Source: Plantago major (lineage: Eukaryota; Streptophyta; Magnoliopsida; Lamiales; Plantaginaceae). From it: a stretch of DNA of 64,000 nucleotides. The notes beneath the pieces were generated by a model. That model saw only the letters and a list, made by a program, of their open reading frames with translations. It ran no database searches and had not been told where the DNA came from. Below are positions 22,576 to 32,765 of the stretch, piece after piece (position 1 is the first letter of the stretch; each line of letters opens with the position of its first letter). Where the stretch lies: contig CM048840.1 of NCBI GenBank assembly GCA_026545765.1, forward strand, positions 8,876,765 through 8,940,764, in the 5' to 3' direction. The translations under genes and the position numbers were made by a program.

Positions 22576-23394
22576 GGGTCTAAAATATATATTCGACAAT
22601 TTTGACATGCGACTTTAACAGACATAATTATAACATATATTTAACAGATGAACAATAACTTAATTTTATGTGAGTGGAAAAAAGATTTAACATAATTATT
22701 TATTTTCATGCTAAACAAAATTTATTGCACAATCAATTTTAATGGAGGTTAAGTGGCAGCCAAAGAGTAATATATACCCTATAACATTCACACACTTATT
22801 TGACGTGGAATCTGGGATATTAAGTCCCATGTTGTATAACCGTGTGGATGTGAATGACTACGTAACTAGACAAACATTATAAAATTTTAAGTTTTGGCTT
22901 TCGGGTGGTTAAAAAATCTCTCTCTTGCTATTCTAGTCTAGCTCAAAATCAACAATATCGTACAGTTGAAACGTGATTGGCCCAACACACACATGCACCA
23001 GCTCAGAATTGGAGGTCAAATTTTAATTTTCCGAGTTTACGGAGCAGCAAGAGATTGAGGGGAGATTATTGTGTGGTTATTGTCCGTTGAGCCAACTGAA
23101 AGGAGTTGGCAGGCTCACAGCCCATTTATGATCCGGAGATACAGCCCATTTAATTATGATCCATCAGTATAATTGCGAAATGATCGAAACGAGCGGACCG
23201 ATCATGAATTCATGATTAGACTAGTACTAACCCATGACGATACTACGATATAGTTTACTTTTAATAATAAATAAAAATGTAAGGATAAAATAAATTAATC
23301 GAGAAAATAAGATAGTTAAAATTCCTTATAAACAACGTTGGTCGTGGTGTCAGTGTGTAGTCCTTCGTCAAATACTATATCACTGTGCATTATA

Positions 23395-23468
23395 ACTATA
23401 GAAAATATAACTAAGCTGGACGGAATGAATCTGAACTGAATGAGTTTTCAGACGAAGAGAACAAAGCC
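23395..23468. repeat. Right end of a hAT-like MITE (GGCTCTGTT family)
   Basis: ATATAACTAAGCTGG, CTGAACTGAATGAGTTTTCAGAC and a terminal GAACAAAGCC match the interior and end of the copy at 56.6-56.9 kb. Confidence 0.5.
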
Positions 23469-23535
23469 TAATTAGTTAGTAGTTTAGAAGTTCATTATCT
23501 ACTAATTAGTTAGTAATTTAGAAGTTCATGGGATA
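23467..23535. repeat. Two-copy tandem repeat, about 35 bp
   Basis: TAATTAGTTAGTAGTTTAG and TAATTAGTTAGTAATTTAG, each followed by AAGTTCAT, lie directly next to each other. Confidence 0.75.
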
Positions 23536-24233
23536 GCGAATAACTACTGGCTTTGAATATAAGCAGTGCTCTTCTTCATTCTCAACTTAACGATATTTTG
23601 AACAAAATGAATAATCTTTACAATCTGTAGAGAAAGTAAATATTATTCACACCATCAAATATCATTAGAATTCATAACATTCTCAAGACAAGTTAAAAGA
23701 GGTTTGTGAGATCGTGAATACTGAATTTATGAACTACCTAGTAGATGATTCGCTACTTTAATCCATGTAAATTTTTCTTACTAGTTGATATACTTGACGT
23801 GCTTAATTGTTACTCATTTGTTGTTAGTTGGTTCAATATGGAGAGAAATTTTTAACAACATAATGAACCCGATCTTCTCTAACTCTCAACTCTCAACTCT
23901 CAAGGGGAACAAAATCATGCTGTGTATACACAAAAACGGCATGTTCCATGCATTAGCCATCACAATTGTCTTCAAATTAGACCGGATCAATCTCAATCAA
24001 AAGTCAAAACCAATTAGTATATCATATCAATTCCATAAATCCATCATTTAATAGTTGACCTTACACTAATTAATTTTTGGTGGTGTTACATGACTTACAC
24101 ATATATACAGTTTATTATTTTGAATTACAAAAATCAGAATGATCGTACGACTTATAAACATTCTCTCCGAGTATTAGTAGTACAACCAAAGCGAAAGTCA
24201 ACCTATAAACATACTAGTTTGTACAAATTATCG

Positions 24234-24242
24234 CATATAAAT
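24234..24242 (+). promoter_or_regulatory. TATA box of the arabinogalactan-peptide gene
   Basis: CATATAAAT, about 85 bases before the ATG, a normal spacing for a short plant leader. Confidence 0.5.
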
Positions 24243-24324
24243 TGGCATCCGATAGAATCATCCAATAGCCATTACCTGCGGCTAAGTACACATTTGATCA
24301 AGTCGCGCGGTATTAATTTTTAGG

Positions 24325-24552
24325 ATGGCTTTAAGGAACGCTATGATCTTCGCTTGCATCGTCGCTCTAGTAATGGTCGTGGTTGCACATGATGGTCAAG
24401 ACCATAGCATGGACGGCATGGACATGTCTCCCGGACCATCACCCCACCACCACCACATGGCTCCTCCCCCTTCTAGTGCCTTCGGTTCTTCCCCATCTGC
24501 GAGTTTAGCAATTTTTACCATTGTGGTGGGTACTTTCTTCGGATTGATGTAG
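24325..24552 (+). CDS. Arabinogalactan peptide (GPI-anchored cell-surface proteoglycan)
   Basis: This encodes a 75-residue precursor with the classic AG-peptide layout. An N-terminal signal peptide (about residues 1-21, hydrophobic FACIVALVMVVVA) is followed by a short mature part with His/Met-rich sequence, SPGPSPHHHHMAPPPSS and other Ser/Ala-Pro units suited to hydroxylation and arabinogalactan addition. A C-terminal hydrophobic tail (SLAIFTIVVGTFFGLM) preceded by small residues serves as a GPI-anchor signal. The product would sit on the outer face of the plasma membrane or in the wall. It has a single exon and the only sensible start is the ATG at 24325. The HDGQDHSMDGMDMSPGPSP stretch, with many His and Met, is unusual and suggests possible copper or other metal contact, but that is inference. 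Confidence 0.8.
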   Translation: MALRNAMIFACIVALVMVVVAHDGQDHSMDGMDMSPGPSPHHHHMAPPPSSAFGSSPSASLAIFTIVVGTFFGLM

Positions 24553-25033
24553 AAGAGGATATAAGGTTTGAATAACTTCTCCTTGCAAGAAACAATGCAA
24601 GTCGATAATTTGTTCGTGTATTTGGTTAATTTGAATTCACTCTCTGTGAGTTTGCTGTATTTCTTTTTTTGGAGTGATTCTTGTTGTTGATTTGTAAATG
24701 TTCAACATTTCCATTATATTACACTTTCAACATTTCAAAATTAATGTCTCGCAATAATATTTTTTCACTTGGTGATGAACAAGCTTTGAGTTACAATATG
24801 TTATTTTTAGTTTTAACTATGTAATTTTATTATTTTTAGTTATGTTTAACAACCACCCCCTTATAATTTTGTGAAAATGTTGGTCCAAAGTCCACACCAT
24901 AAAATTTTCAGATTGATGCTTCTGAGTTCTAGACATACAAAAATCTACTATGCAAAGCCCACATGCAAATAGTATACAACATAGATGACTCAGCATACTA
25001 CTATGATAATACATACAATTATGTCCCTTAAAA
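24553..25033. other. 3' flank of the arabinogalactan-peptide gene
   Basis: Probable 3' UTR to about 24745 (AT-rich, with AATAAT near 24752), then intergenic sequence without coding signs. Confidence 0.5.
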
Positions 25034-25451
25034 CTATAGGATAAAGTTGCCTTTTCTCCTCTCCATAGCTTCGTTGACCATAAACCTTACTCCCTCTGGA
25101 GTAGTAATGTAAGGCTGAGAAGAGATTACTGTTTCAGATTCTGGAACAGATCTCTCTTCAATCCTATCAATACTATTACCCATATCCTGTTTTTGATCAT
25201 ACTAAGTTGCCATAGATCCAATCCCTTTGCCAAAGTTCCCCTTTCATGAGGGATCCTTTGGCTAACTCCGCATCACAGAGCCACTCTAAACTGCCAGCAG
25301 GTCTGGCGAATCGAGTTTGGAATTTAACTCGAGAAAACGCAGAAAATATCATTGAATCCCAATCATATATCATTTTGTTTTGAACTGACGAAATCTGAGC
25401 CACATCATCTCCCCCATCATACTTGAGGAAATGGAGGATTTGAATCAGCAA
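25034..25451 (-). pseudogene. Coding remnant of an unidentified plant gene
   Basis: On the - strand two adjacent stretches read like real protein. The first (25451-25197) has DWDSMIFSAFSRVKFQTRFA and then SLEWLCDAELAKGSLMKG. The second (about 25200-25034) has SIDRIEERSVPESETVISSQ and then TTPEGVRFMVNEAMERRK before a stop. They are in different frames, offset close to 25200-25230, so either an intron or a frameshift separates them. Composition is far from that of the AT-rich surroundings. I do not recognise the family. With no promoter or further exons visible it is most likely a gene fragment or pseudogene; a last-exon pair of a live gene is the alternative. Confidence 0.45.
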
Positions 25452-25604
25452 AGTAAGAGATGCTCAGTAATGTCATGTATGTTAGCAAGAGAGCGTATAA
25501 TTAGTCAACCGAATGAAAAGTACCTACGGAGAATGGGTGTAGTGGATCGGAAAATTGTCGCTCAGATTCAGTAGTGGATTGACAATCATCTCTCCATGTT
25601 ATCG

Positions 25605-25690
25605 GTAAGACAACTCTTGCTCACATAGTTACATGAATATGTAATCGGTAAGACCACTCTTGCTCATATATATTCATGGATATTTACCTT
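25605..25690. repeat. Two-copy tandem repeat, about 45 bp
   Basis: ATCGGTAAGACAACTCTTGC and ATCGGTAAGACCACTCTTGC, both followed by TCA(C/T)ATA, lie next to each other. Confidence 0.7.
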
Positions 25691-25728
25691 TCTTCGAGAA
25701 TAGTTTAGTGCATTATAATGTATTTTAC

Positions 25729-25860
25729 ATGGGTAACTGTTTCTCAAGAATAAATATACAAGGTCTATTATAACCTCTAGTTAAAATCAGAATGGGTAAC
25801 TGTTTCTTAAGAATGAATATACAAGCTCTACTATGACTTCTAGCTAGGATGTGTATCATC
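25729..25860. repeat. Two-copy tandem repeat, about 63 bp
   Basis: The phrase ATGGGTAACTGTTTCT-AAGAAT-AATATACAAG occurs at about 25730 and 25793, followed in both by a TCTA(T/C)TATGAC-like stretch. Confidence 0.75.
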
Positions 25861-27065
25861 AGGAGATTCGTATCAAATGAGGAATCATCAGTCAAGGATG
25901 GATGGGTTAAGTGATCTGCATCATGAAGTGCTTCAACAGATGTTTGTTGGATAAGTAGGAGAGATCTAATTGCATTACATACACACAGTGCTAGATGATA
26001 TTTGGGATCCAAAATTAAAGCCTGGGACTATTTGCATACAGGCTTTATAGGTGACGAATGTACATGATTCTCCACTTGTTCATCTGGTGATTGATATTTA
26101 TATTCTTGTACTAAATTCTAAAACCATATCATATTGTTACCTTTTCATTCATTGATCTTAAGTTTATCATTTGATTCCATCTCTTATAAGTTATATCACG
26201 ATTTTCTAAAATGTTGCTGCTCACTAGTTAAATCCACGATCATGGTTTGATAACTTCTCTTGATATACTATGTCAGACTTATTGATTAGCAAACGAATGA
26301 ATTCATGAGTGGATATTGAAATCATAATACACCAAGACTTGATCCGAGAATTGCCCGCAAACATATACTACAATGAGAGAATGGGCAAACAAATGGTAGC
26401 ACTACTATACTATTTACGGATTAAAATGAAAAAAATGGACGAGCAAATAGTTGTCGATTAAGATGAAAACGCAAATTGCATTTGTAACTACTGTGCATTA
26501 TGTAGCTCAATCTCATAGTACTTCCCCCAGTCCCGGAACAAGTTTCTCATTTTGACTTTTTGCGGTTAAACTTTTTCAACTTTAACTACGAATTAATCTT
26601 AAACCACAAATGTAAAATGTTCAATTTTTTTTATATAATGAAACTTTAGGGGCTAAATTTTAACGCTGACAGGTCATTTGTCAATGTTACCAATATGCAA
26701 AAATATAAGAGGAAGATAATACTCCATCAATCCTGCTATTCTAGTTCCACTTATTTTCTGCACAATTTTAAGAAAGTAGTAGTAGTTCATTGTTTGTTGT
26801 AGGAGAGTGAGAAATATAAATAATAAAAAGATTATGTCAAATAAAAGAGATAAATGATAAAGAATTAAAAATGTATGAATATAAATGACAAAGTAAGAAA
26901 ACATTTGTTAATTGTGTTTAAATCTTTGTTATTTTGTGTATGATAATATCAAATGGATGTGCTAGTAAGTGTTTGGATAACTTATCTAATGACGGACCTA
27001 TATTGTCCAGAAAATCATTGATAATATTAACAAAAACGTTTATGTATAAACATTTGTGTTTTTGC
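25861..27065. other. Intergenic DNA, MITE-like ends
   Basis: No gene is seen. Two places resemble the start of Stowaway-type elements: TACTTCCCCCAGTCCCGG near 26520 and TACTCCATCAATCCTGC near 26720. Matching opposite ends were not found, so these are not called as elements. Confidence 0.4.
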
Positions 27066-27066
<1 letters not shown>

Positions 27067-27098
<32 letters not shown>

Positions 27099-27106
27099 CA
27101 CACACA
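27067..27106. repeat. Compound (TA)n(CA)n microsatellite
   Basis: About eleven TA repeats directly followed by about eight CA repeats. Confidence 0.9.
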
Positions 27107-27539
27107 AAAGATACACTTTGTCAACGACATAGATGTTTTTTATCAATAATATTGATGTCATGATATTATATGTACGTTTTTAAATAAGTTATTTAGTTAC
27201 CGTATATCCATAGACTTTGGGTAGGTAGACAGATGATAAAAGTAAAGTGTGACTAGAATAACATTGAGGATAGTGTAGTTAAAAAATGAAAATGAAAAAA
27301 GAGGAAAGAAAAAGAAATGAATTTGTAACAACTTTCAACATTGGAAAGTGGTGCCCACTGAGTAGAGAGATCGTGCAAATCAGTATGTCCATCCGTATCC
27401 TAAATGGGCCGAATCCAAACCATGTAAGTGAAGTCACAAAACCAGCCCCTCAATTGGCCCAAAAGACAGAGACAGAAAAGGAGGCAGGGGCAGAAACGTA
27501 AATTAGCGTAAGAAGACAGAAAGGCAGAAACCCAAATCC

Positions 27540-27714
27540 CTAATACAAAAACTGTCTATCAGCTTTTCTTTCTCTCTCTTTACTCACTCAGACAGACACA
27601 GTGGTTTCCTAATCTTGTTCCTGAACACTCCGAGGCGTAGATCCGAGGAGTTTCAGAACCACGCTCAGACCAAACCCTAATCCTCTCGATCTTTCCTCTC
27701 AACAACTGCTCAAG
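27540..27714 (+). other. eIF4A 5' non-coding exon
   Basis: Pyrimidine-rich leader (TTTCTTTCTCTCTC near 27565) ending in CTCAAG before the donor GTAAAT at 27715. A leader intron of about 1.05 kb runs to the acceptor at 28764. The exact transcription start is not visible, and no clear TATA box was found, as is common for housekeeping genes. Confidence 0.6.
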
Positions 27715-27931
27715 GTAAATAAACGAACTTCATATCCTACAAGCCTTTTTTTACTTGTAGTGAGATTTTCTGATGTCTATTTCAATTTTAGCGTTTGATT
27801 CTGTTTTTGTTTTTAGATCCTTCTATTAGATTGTTTGGACCTGTGTACGTGTTCATGGTGTGGAAATTGGAATTACTCTTTTTTTTTTTTTTTGCGGCGT
27901 GTGTTTGTTTGTTTCGTCTGCCCTTGTTTTT

Positions 27932-28575
27932 CGTGTCCTTGTTTTGTTGGTCAGTTTGATTTTAGGGAGCTTCCTTTGGTGGTTTTGTTGGAAAGGCTTT
28001 GCTTACTTGGCATGTAGATTACTTCACCTGTGATTTTTGTATGCTTTTCTTTCTTTATGTTGATTTAATTTAATACTGCTAGTGTATGTTTTTCAGTTGT
28101 TTCTATGCTCTATTTTTGCAGAGTTGATGGCTGAGTTTACCTAAATGCAGCTTAATTCAGCCTTTTAGTTTCATATATCTTTTAAAGCTTCGGCTTTTGA
28201 GTATACGCCTTGGGAAATTCGAGTGCTATATAGCTACCTGCTCCGTTTGCCCTTTTTCGTGTCCTTGTTTTGTTGGTCAGTTGGATTTAAGGGAGATTTC
28301 TTTGCTAGGTAGTTTTGTTGAAAGGCTTTGCTTGCTTGGATTTTTGTGAAGTTTTCTTCTTCTTTTATGTTGGTTTAATACGGCTAGTGTACATCTTTAG
28401 TTGTTTCTATGCTCTATTTTTGCAGACTTGATGGCTGTGTTTACTTAAATGCAGCTTAATTCATATTTCAACCTTTTAGTTTCAGCTGATATCTTTTAAA
28501 ACGTCGACTTTTGAATATACACCTTGCGAAAATCGAGTGCTCAATAGCTACTTGCTTTGTATTGAATAATACATA
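27932..28575 (+). repeat. Tandem duplication of about 326 bp in eIF4A intron 1
   Basis: The block starting CGTGTCCTTGTTTTGTTGG at 27932 recurs at 28258 and both copies run in parallel through GTTTCTATGCTCTATTTTTG and AAATGCAGCTTAATTCA to TATAGCTAC/ATAGCTAC. The copies differ by many substitutions and small indels. Confidence 0.85.
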
Positions 28576-28602
28576 TGCTGAATTGTCAATCCCGAAAATT
28601 TT

Positions 28603-28770
28603 GCATGTTTCGAACTTCTTTTCATGTTAGTTGTCCATTCCAAACTAAAAAGCTTAATTTTTTATATTTGTTTATGTTCTATAGCATGTATTTCGAACTT
28701 CTCATTTTAGTTGTCCATTCCAAAGTGAAAAGGCTTATATTTTGTATTTATTTATGCTCAATAGCATGGC
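28603..28770 (+). repeat. 80-bp tandem duplication of the eIF4A intron 1 acceptor and ATG
   Basis: GCATG followed by TTTCGAACTTCT, then TTAGTTGTCCATTCCAAA, then TATAGCATG or AATAGCATG occurs twice in a row. The second copy ends at the real acceptor and start codon (28763-28768). The first copy carries a matching TATAG|CATG at 28681-28688. Confidence 0.85.
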
Positions 28771-30884
28771 TGGAATGGCACCTGAAGGCTCTCAATTTGA
28801 TGCACGTCAGTATGACGCCAAGATGACTGAATTGTAAGCTGACTTGTTTTCTTGGAGTATATATATTGTTGAAGAAGATTAGCATTACAGTGACTATGCC
28901 TTAATTTATATGTTTAATTTCTTGACTCAGACTCGAAACTGGCAGCACTGATGAATTTTTCACAAGTTACGATGAGGTTTACGATAGTTTTGATGCTATG
29001 GGTTTGCAGGAAAATCTTCTCAGGGGAATTTATGCTTATGGTATGTACAGCAACAGTTATGAAACGTGTAGCTTCTAATTTACTCATCTGATATGTTAAC
29101 ATAATTTGTGGTCGAGTATCTCATACTGGTTGTCCTATGAACTTGTACTCCATATTGAATAGAAAGATGCATTATTGTTCTACTATTCAGAAATCTGTTA
29201 ATCCAGACTGCAGTCGTACCAAAGATATTCATGTCTATTACTTTACTACTATTTTAACATGTGCTTGTGAGCTTGCATAAACAAAAGCATGTGTTCTTGT
29301 GTTTCCAACTGATTCCTTTTTCTGTATGTTGGTATGAGAATTCAGTGTCTTGCTTTAACCTAGTCTTGTTGTGCTGAATTACTTCTTATCTTTCCTTAAA
29401 AAAGGTTTTGAGAAGCCCTCTGCAATTCAGCAAAGAGGGATTGTTCCATTCTGCAAGGGACTTGATGTGATCCAGCAGGCTCAGTCTGGAACTGGTAAAA
29501 CTGCAACTTTCTGCTCTGGGATTTTACAACAGCTGGACTACACAGTGGTCGAATGCCAGGCTTTGGTTTTGGCACCCACCCGTGAGCTTGCACAGCAAAT
29601 TGAGAAAGTTATGCGAGCTCTAGGTGATTATCTTGGTGTTAAAGTTCATGCTTGTGTTGGAGGTACCAGTGTTCGTGAAGACCAGCGGATACTGTCCAGT
29701 GGTGTGCATGTGGTGGTTGGTACTCCAGGACGTGTCTTTGACATGCTAAGGAGGCAGTCCCTGCGTCCTGATTACATTAAGATGTTTGTGTTGGATGAAG
29801 CTGATGAAATGCTCTCCCGTGGATTCAAGGATCAGGTCTACTTTCCTTTAGTTTCTTGCTATGTTTTCTCGTGTCAAACCTAATTGCCTGTTGATCTGAG
29901 TACATGTTAGTTTTGGTAATCTACTTTTTGCTCCTGTTATAGTCAGTTTTCTATGTTATTACCATCTGGCAAATGAAGTTCTCATGTTGGATTTTATATT
30001 GCTTAATTGTATAGCTTCTTTTCCTGCCTTCTGTATGTAATTATGCTCCTGTAATATTTATTTGTTTGTGTTAATACTTGCTGACTACTCAGGTTCATGT
30101 GTTGCTATCTGTTCTTAATGTTATAGTTTAATTATTATAAAGCCCGCCTACATTGTTGTGAACTTGTGATCTCATGATATCCATCAATTCCCGTTTGGTG
30201 ATTTCGTGCAGTATTTTGCCTCTAAACATCAATGTTTTTTCCCCCCAGATTTATGATATCTTTCAGTTGCTCCCACCTAAGATTCAAGTAGGTGTCTTCT
30301 CTGCCACCATGCCCCCTGAGGCACTTGAAATCACTAGAAAGTTCATGAACAAACCCGTGCGTATTCTCGTCAAGCGTGATGAGCTTACCCTTGAAGGTAT
30401 CAAGCAGTTTTATGTCAATGTTGAAAAGGAGGAATGGAAGCTTGAAACCCTCTGTGATCTTTATGAGACATTGGCTATCACCCAGAGTGTGATCTTCGTT
30501 AACACCAGGCGCAAGGTTGACTGGCTAACTGACAAAATGCGGAGCCGTGACCATACCGTATCAGCGACCCATGGTGATATGGATCAAAACACTAGGGACA
30601 TCATCATGCGAGAATTCAGATCTGGCTCTTCACGAGTTCTGATAACCACTGACCTTCTGGCCCGTGGTATTGATGTTCAGCAGGTGTCTCTTGTTATAAA
30701 TTATGATTTGCCGACACAGCCGGAGAACTACCTTCACCGTATTGGACGTAGTGGTCGGTTTGGGAGGAAGGGTGTTGCTATAAACTTTGTTACCAAAGAT
30801 GATGACCGCATGCTGATGGACATTCAAAAGTTCTATAATGTGCAAATTGAAGAGCTGCCGGCCAATGTTGCTGATCTCCTCTAA
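28766..30884 (+). CDS. eIF4A: Eukaryotic initiation factor 4A (DEAD-box RNA helicase)
   Basis: The coding exons are 28766-28833, 28931-29040, 29405-29835 and 30249-30884. Joined they give 414 residues, the usual size. The product unwinds mRNA leaders as part of the eIF4F cap-binding complex in the cytoplasm. All helicase motifs are present: Q motif [14 protein letters not shown] (61-74), I AQSGTGKT (85-92), Ia PTRELAQQ (117-124), TPGRVFDML (166-174), II DEAD (190-193), III SAT (221-223), [20 protein letters not shown] (341-348) and [12 protein letters not shown] (366-375). Every splice site is GT-AG. An untranslated first exon and leader intron precede the ATG, as in other plant eIF4A genes. 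No disruptive mutation is seen, so it looks functional. The ATG at 28766 ([14 protein letters not shown]) matches the conserved plant eIF4A start. Confidence 0.97.
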
Positions 30885-31300
30885 ATATGCTCTTGAAGAT
30901 TACCATAAGGTTAATGATGCTTCTTGTTTAAGTAATTATCTTATTCAATAGTCTAGATTAGTTGGTAATGTGAACTTTGTTGTGTGGAGATGAAGTCCCT
31001 GTGGTTTGCACAGCAGACAGATAATCGTTTTATCTCCCGGATTTGGTTGCAGTTTCCAAACTACTACTATTCGGAGGTTTTGGTTTGTTTGTTTGTTTGT
31101 AATTGTTCAGAATAACTGCGGATTGGAATGTGACTTGGTTATATTTATGCCTCAGAATTGGTTCAGTTTGTGGTGTTCCTTTTTTGGTATTTATAACCCT
31201 GATGTTGGAAGACCTGTTTCATGTTTATTTTCTGCAATTCAAAACCAAATTTGCAGTAATTCGAATACTATGATGCTATAATTGGAATTACTTGCTTCTA
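30885..31300 (+). other. eIF4A 3' untranslated region
   Basis: Non-coding, T-rich sequence after the stop. The length to about 31.2-31.3 kb fits the usual 3' UTR; no single poly(A) signal stands out. 31300-31910 shows nothing further. Confidence 0.5.
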
Positions 31301-31918
31301 TGGACGTTAGTTATGCATGCTCTTGTTAGCTGGAGTACTTTTTTTCACAATATCTTGCAATAAGAGATCATCAACTGTTACAGCCGAAGTAATGAGTTTT
31401 CGCAAGTCCTTGAAACATCCTGTTAAAATAATTTATCGACAATAGATCATTTTTGGGGGGAGGGGGTGGTTGTTTGCGTGTTTACTTCATGAGTTGTTTA
31501 CAGCAATGAGAGCCCTTCTCGGGGTTCCTTTTCATTCGTCTCTTCAACAGGCGTAGATGTTTTTCCTCGCGTTCAATCTTCAGTTTCTGCAAGAATGTAG
31601 TTGATTGATTATTACTAGCAGCCACTCGAAAAGAACTTAACTCGATATTACCTCACCTTATATCAGTCTTAGTAATGAGGATAAGCCTTCATACATAATA
31701 CTATGGAGATAAATGATTCAACTTGGGTTGTAGTATCTTACATTGCAAGCGATAGAACAAAACTTGAACTTGGAGCTCTTCAGTCTCCGACTGGATGTCG
31801 CACACGAGGACTGTTCCCCCTTACACTTTTCTGCAAATGGTTCATTGTTGGATTTGAGGTACAAAACCCTTCTGTTATTGATACAGTTATTTTGAATTTC
31901 AGAAAGGGAAAATTACAC

Positions 31919-32765
31919 CAGGTCTCCCCACTAAACACCCTATTAACAAGAACGTCCCCCGCATTTAAACAATAACGCCACATGACAAGTTTCATAAATC
32001 AATTACGTTTTAGTCCAAAAGCCAACCTATCTCTCACTACATGGATTTTTCAGGAAATGATTTTCTTGATTTTGTAAATTACAAAGAACCCCTCTTACTT
32101 ATTTAACATTCAATTCATAACCCTAAAGTTTATTATAAATTCAAACCAACCCATATTTATTTTATTCCATTCAATTTCAATTCAAAATAAATTGCAATAA
32201 GGTCTCCATTAATCCTTTTATTTCACAAACCTCCCAAATTAAAAAAAAAAAAAACTCCATTAATGGAGATTCAAGCTCCATTTTCGGAGCTTGAATCACC
32301 ATTTTCGGAGCTTCAAAGAAGCTCCATGAATGGAGCTTACAACAGCTCCATCAATGGAGCTTGAAGCTTGAAGCTCCATTAATGGTGGAAAAAAATAATT
32401 TGGGATTAAGGTTAAAGAGGAAAAAGAATTAGGGAATCAACAAATATGTTATGATGAAGCTAAAAAATTTCTTTTTGGGGTGTTAGAATAGGAAAAAAAT
32501 GTTTTGAGGAAGAAGAAGATGGAGAATGGTTTGGTATTAAAAGTTTGATGAAGAAGAAGATGAAAATGAAAGAGTAAATTATTTTGGGTCAATTTTGAAA
32601 TTTTATAAACTTTACAGGGGTTGATGTGCAAAATTTAAAATGAAATTCTACGTCACTAATTCATTTTCAGCTTGGTCAATGCAAAAATTATATTTTGGAC
32701 CAATCTGTTATTGTTCAAATGTGATGGACTAATCTGTTATTACGAACTTTATTAGGGGGACCAGA
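31919..32765. mobile_element. Non-autonomous DNA element with terminal inverted repeats of about 60 bp
   Basis: The left end ACCAGGTCTCCCCACTAAAC, with AACAAGAACG and ATTTAAACAATAACG after it, is mirrored at the right end, whose complement reads CTGGTCCCCCTAATAAAG with ATTTGAACAATAACAG. Identity is moderate over about 60 bp. The interior has no coding capacity and contains a palindrome array. The class is unclear; long TIRs would suit a MULE-type MITE. No target duplication was confirmed. Confidence 0.55.
32255..32388. repeat. Array of short palindromes (GCTCCAT…ATGGAGC)
   Basis: At least five imperfect palindromes follow each other: CTCCATTAATGGAG, AGCTCCATTTTCGGAGCT, AAGCTCCATGAATGGAGCTT, AGCTCCATCAATGGAGCT and a final AAGCTCCATTAATGG. 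A poly(A) run precedes them. Confidence 0.85.

Larger units (their letters stand above)
22576..24230. other. Intergenic DNA with MITE relics
   Basis: No gene is seen. It includes a MITE end and a short tandem duplication (listed separately) and three copies of CAACTCT near 23882-23900. The last few hundred bases form the upstream region of the arabinogalactan-peptide gene. Confidence 0.5.

Noticed and set aside
31703..31975. 90-codon + strand reading
   Set aside because: Runs into the terminal repeat of the TIR element and has no family resemblance.
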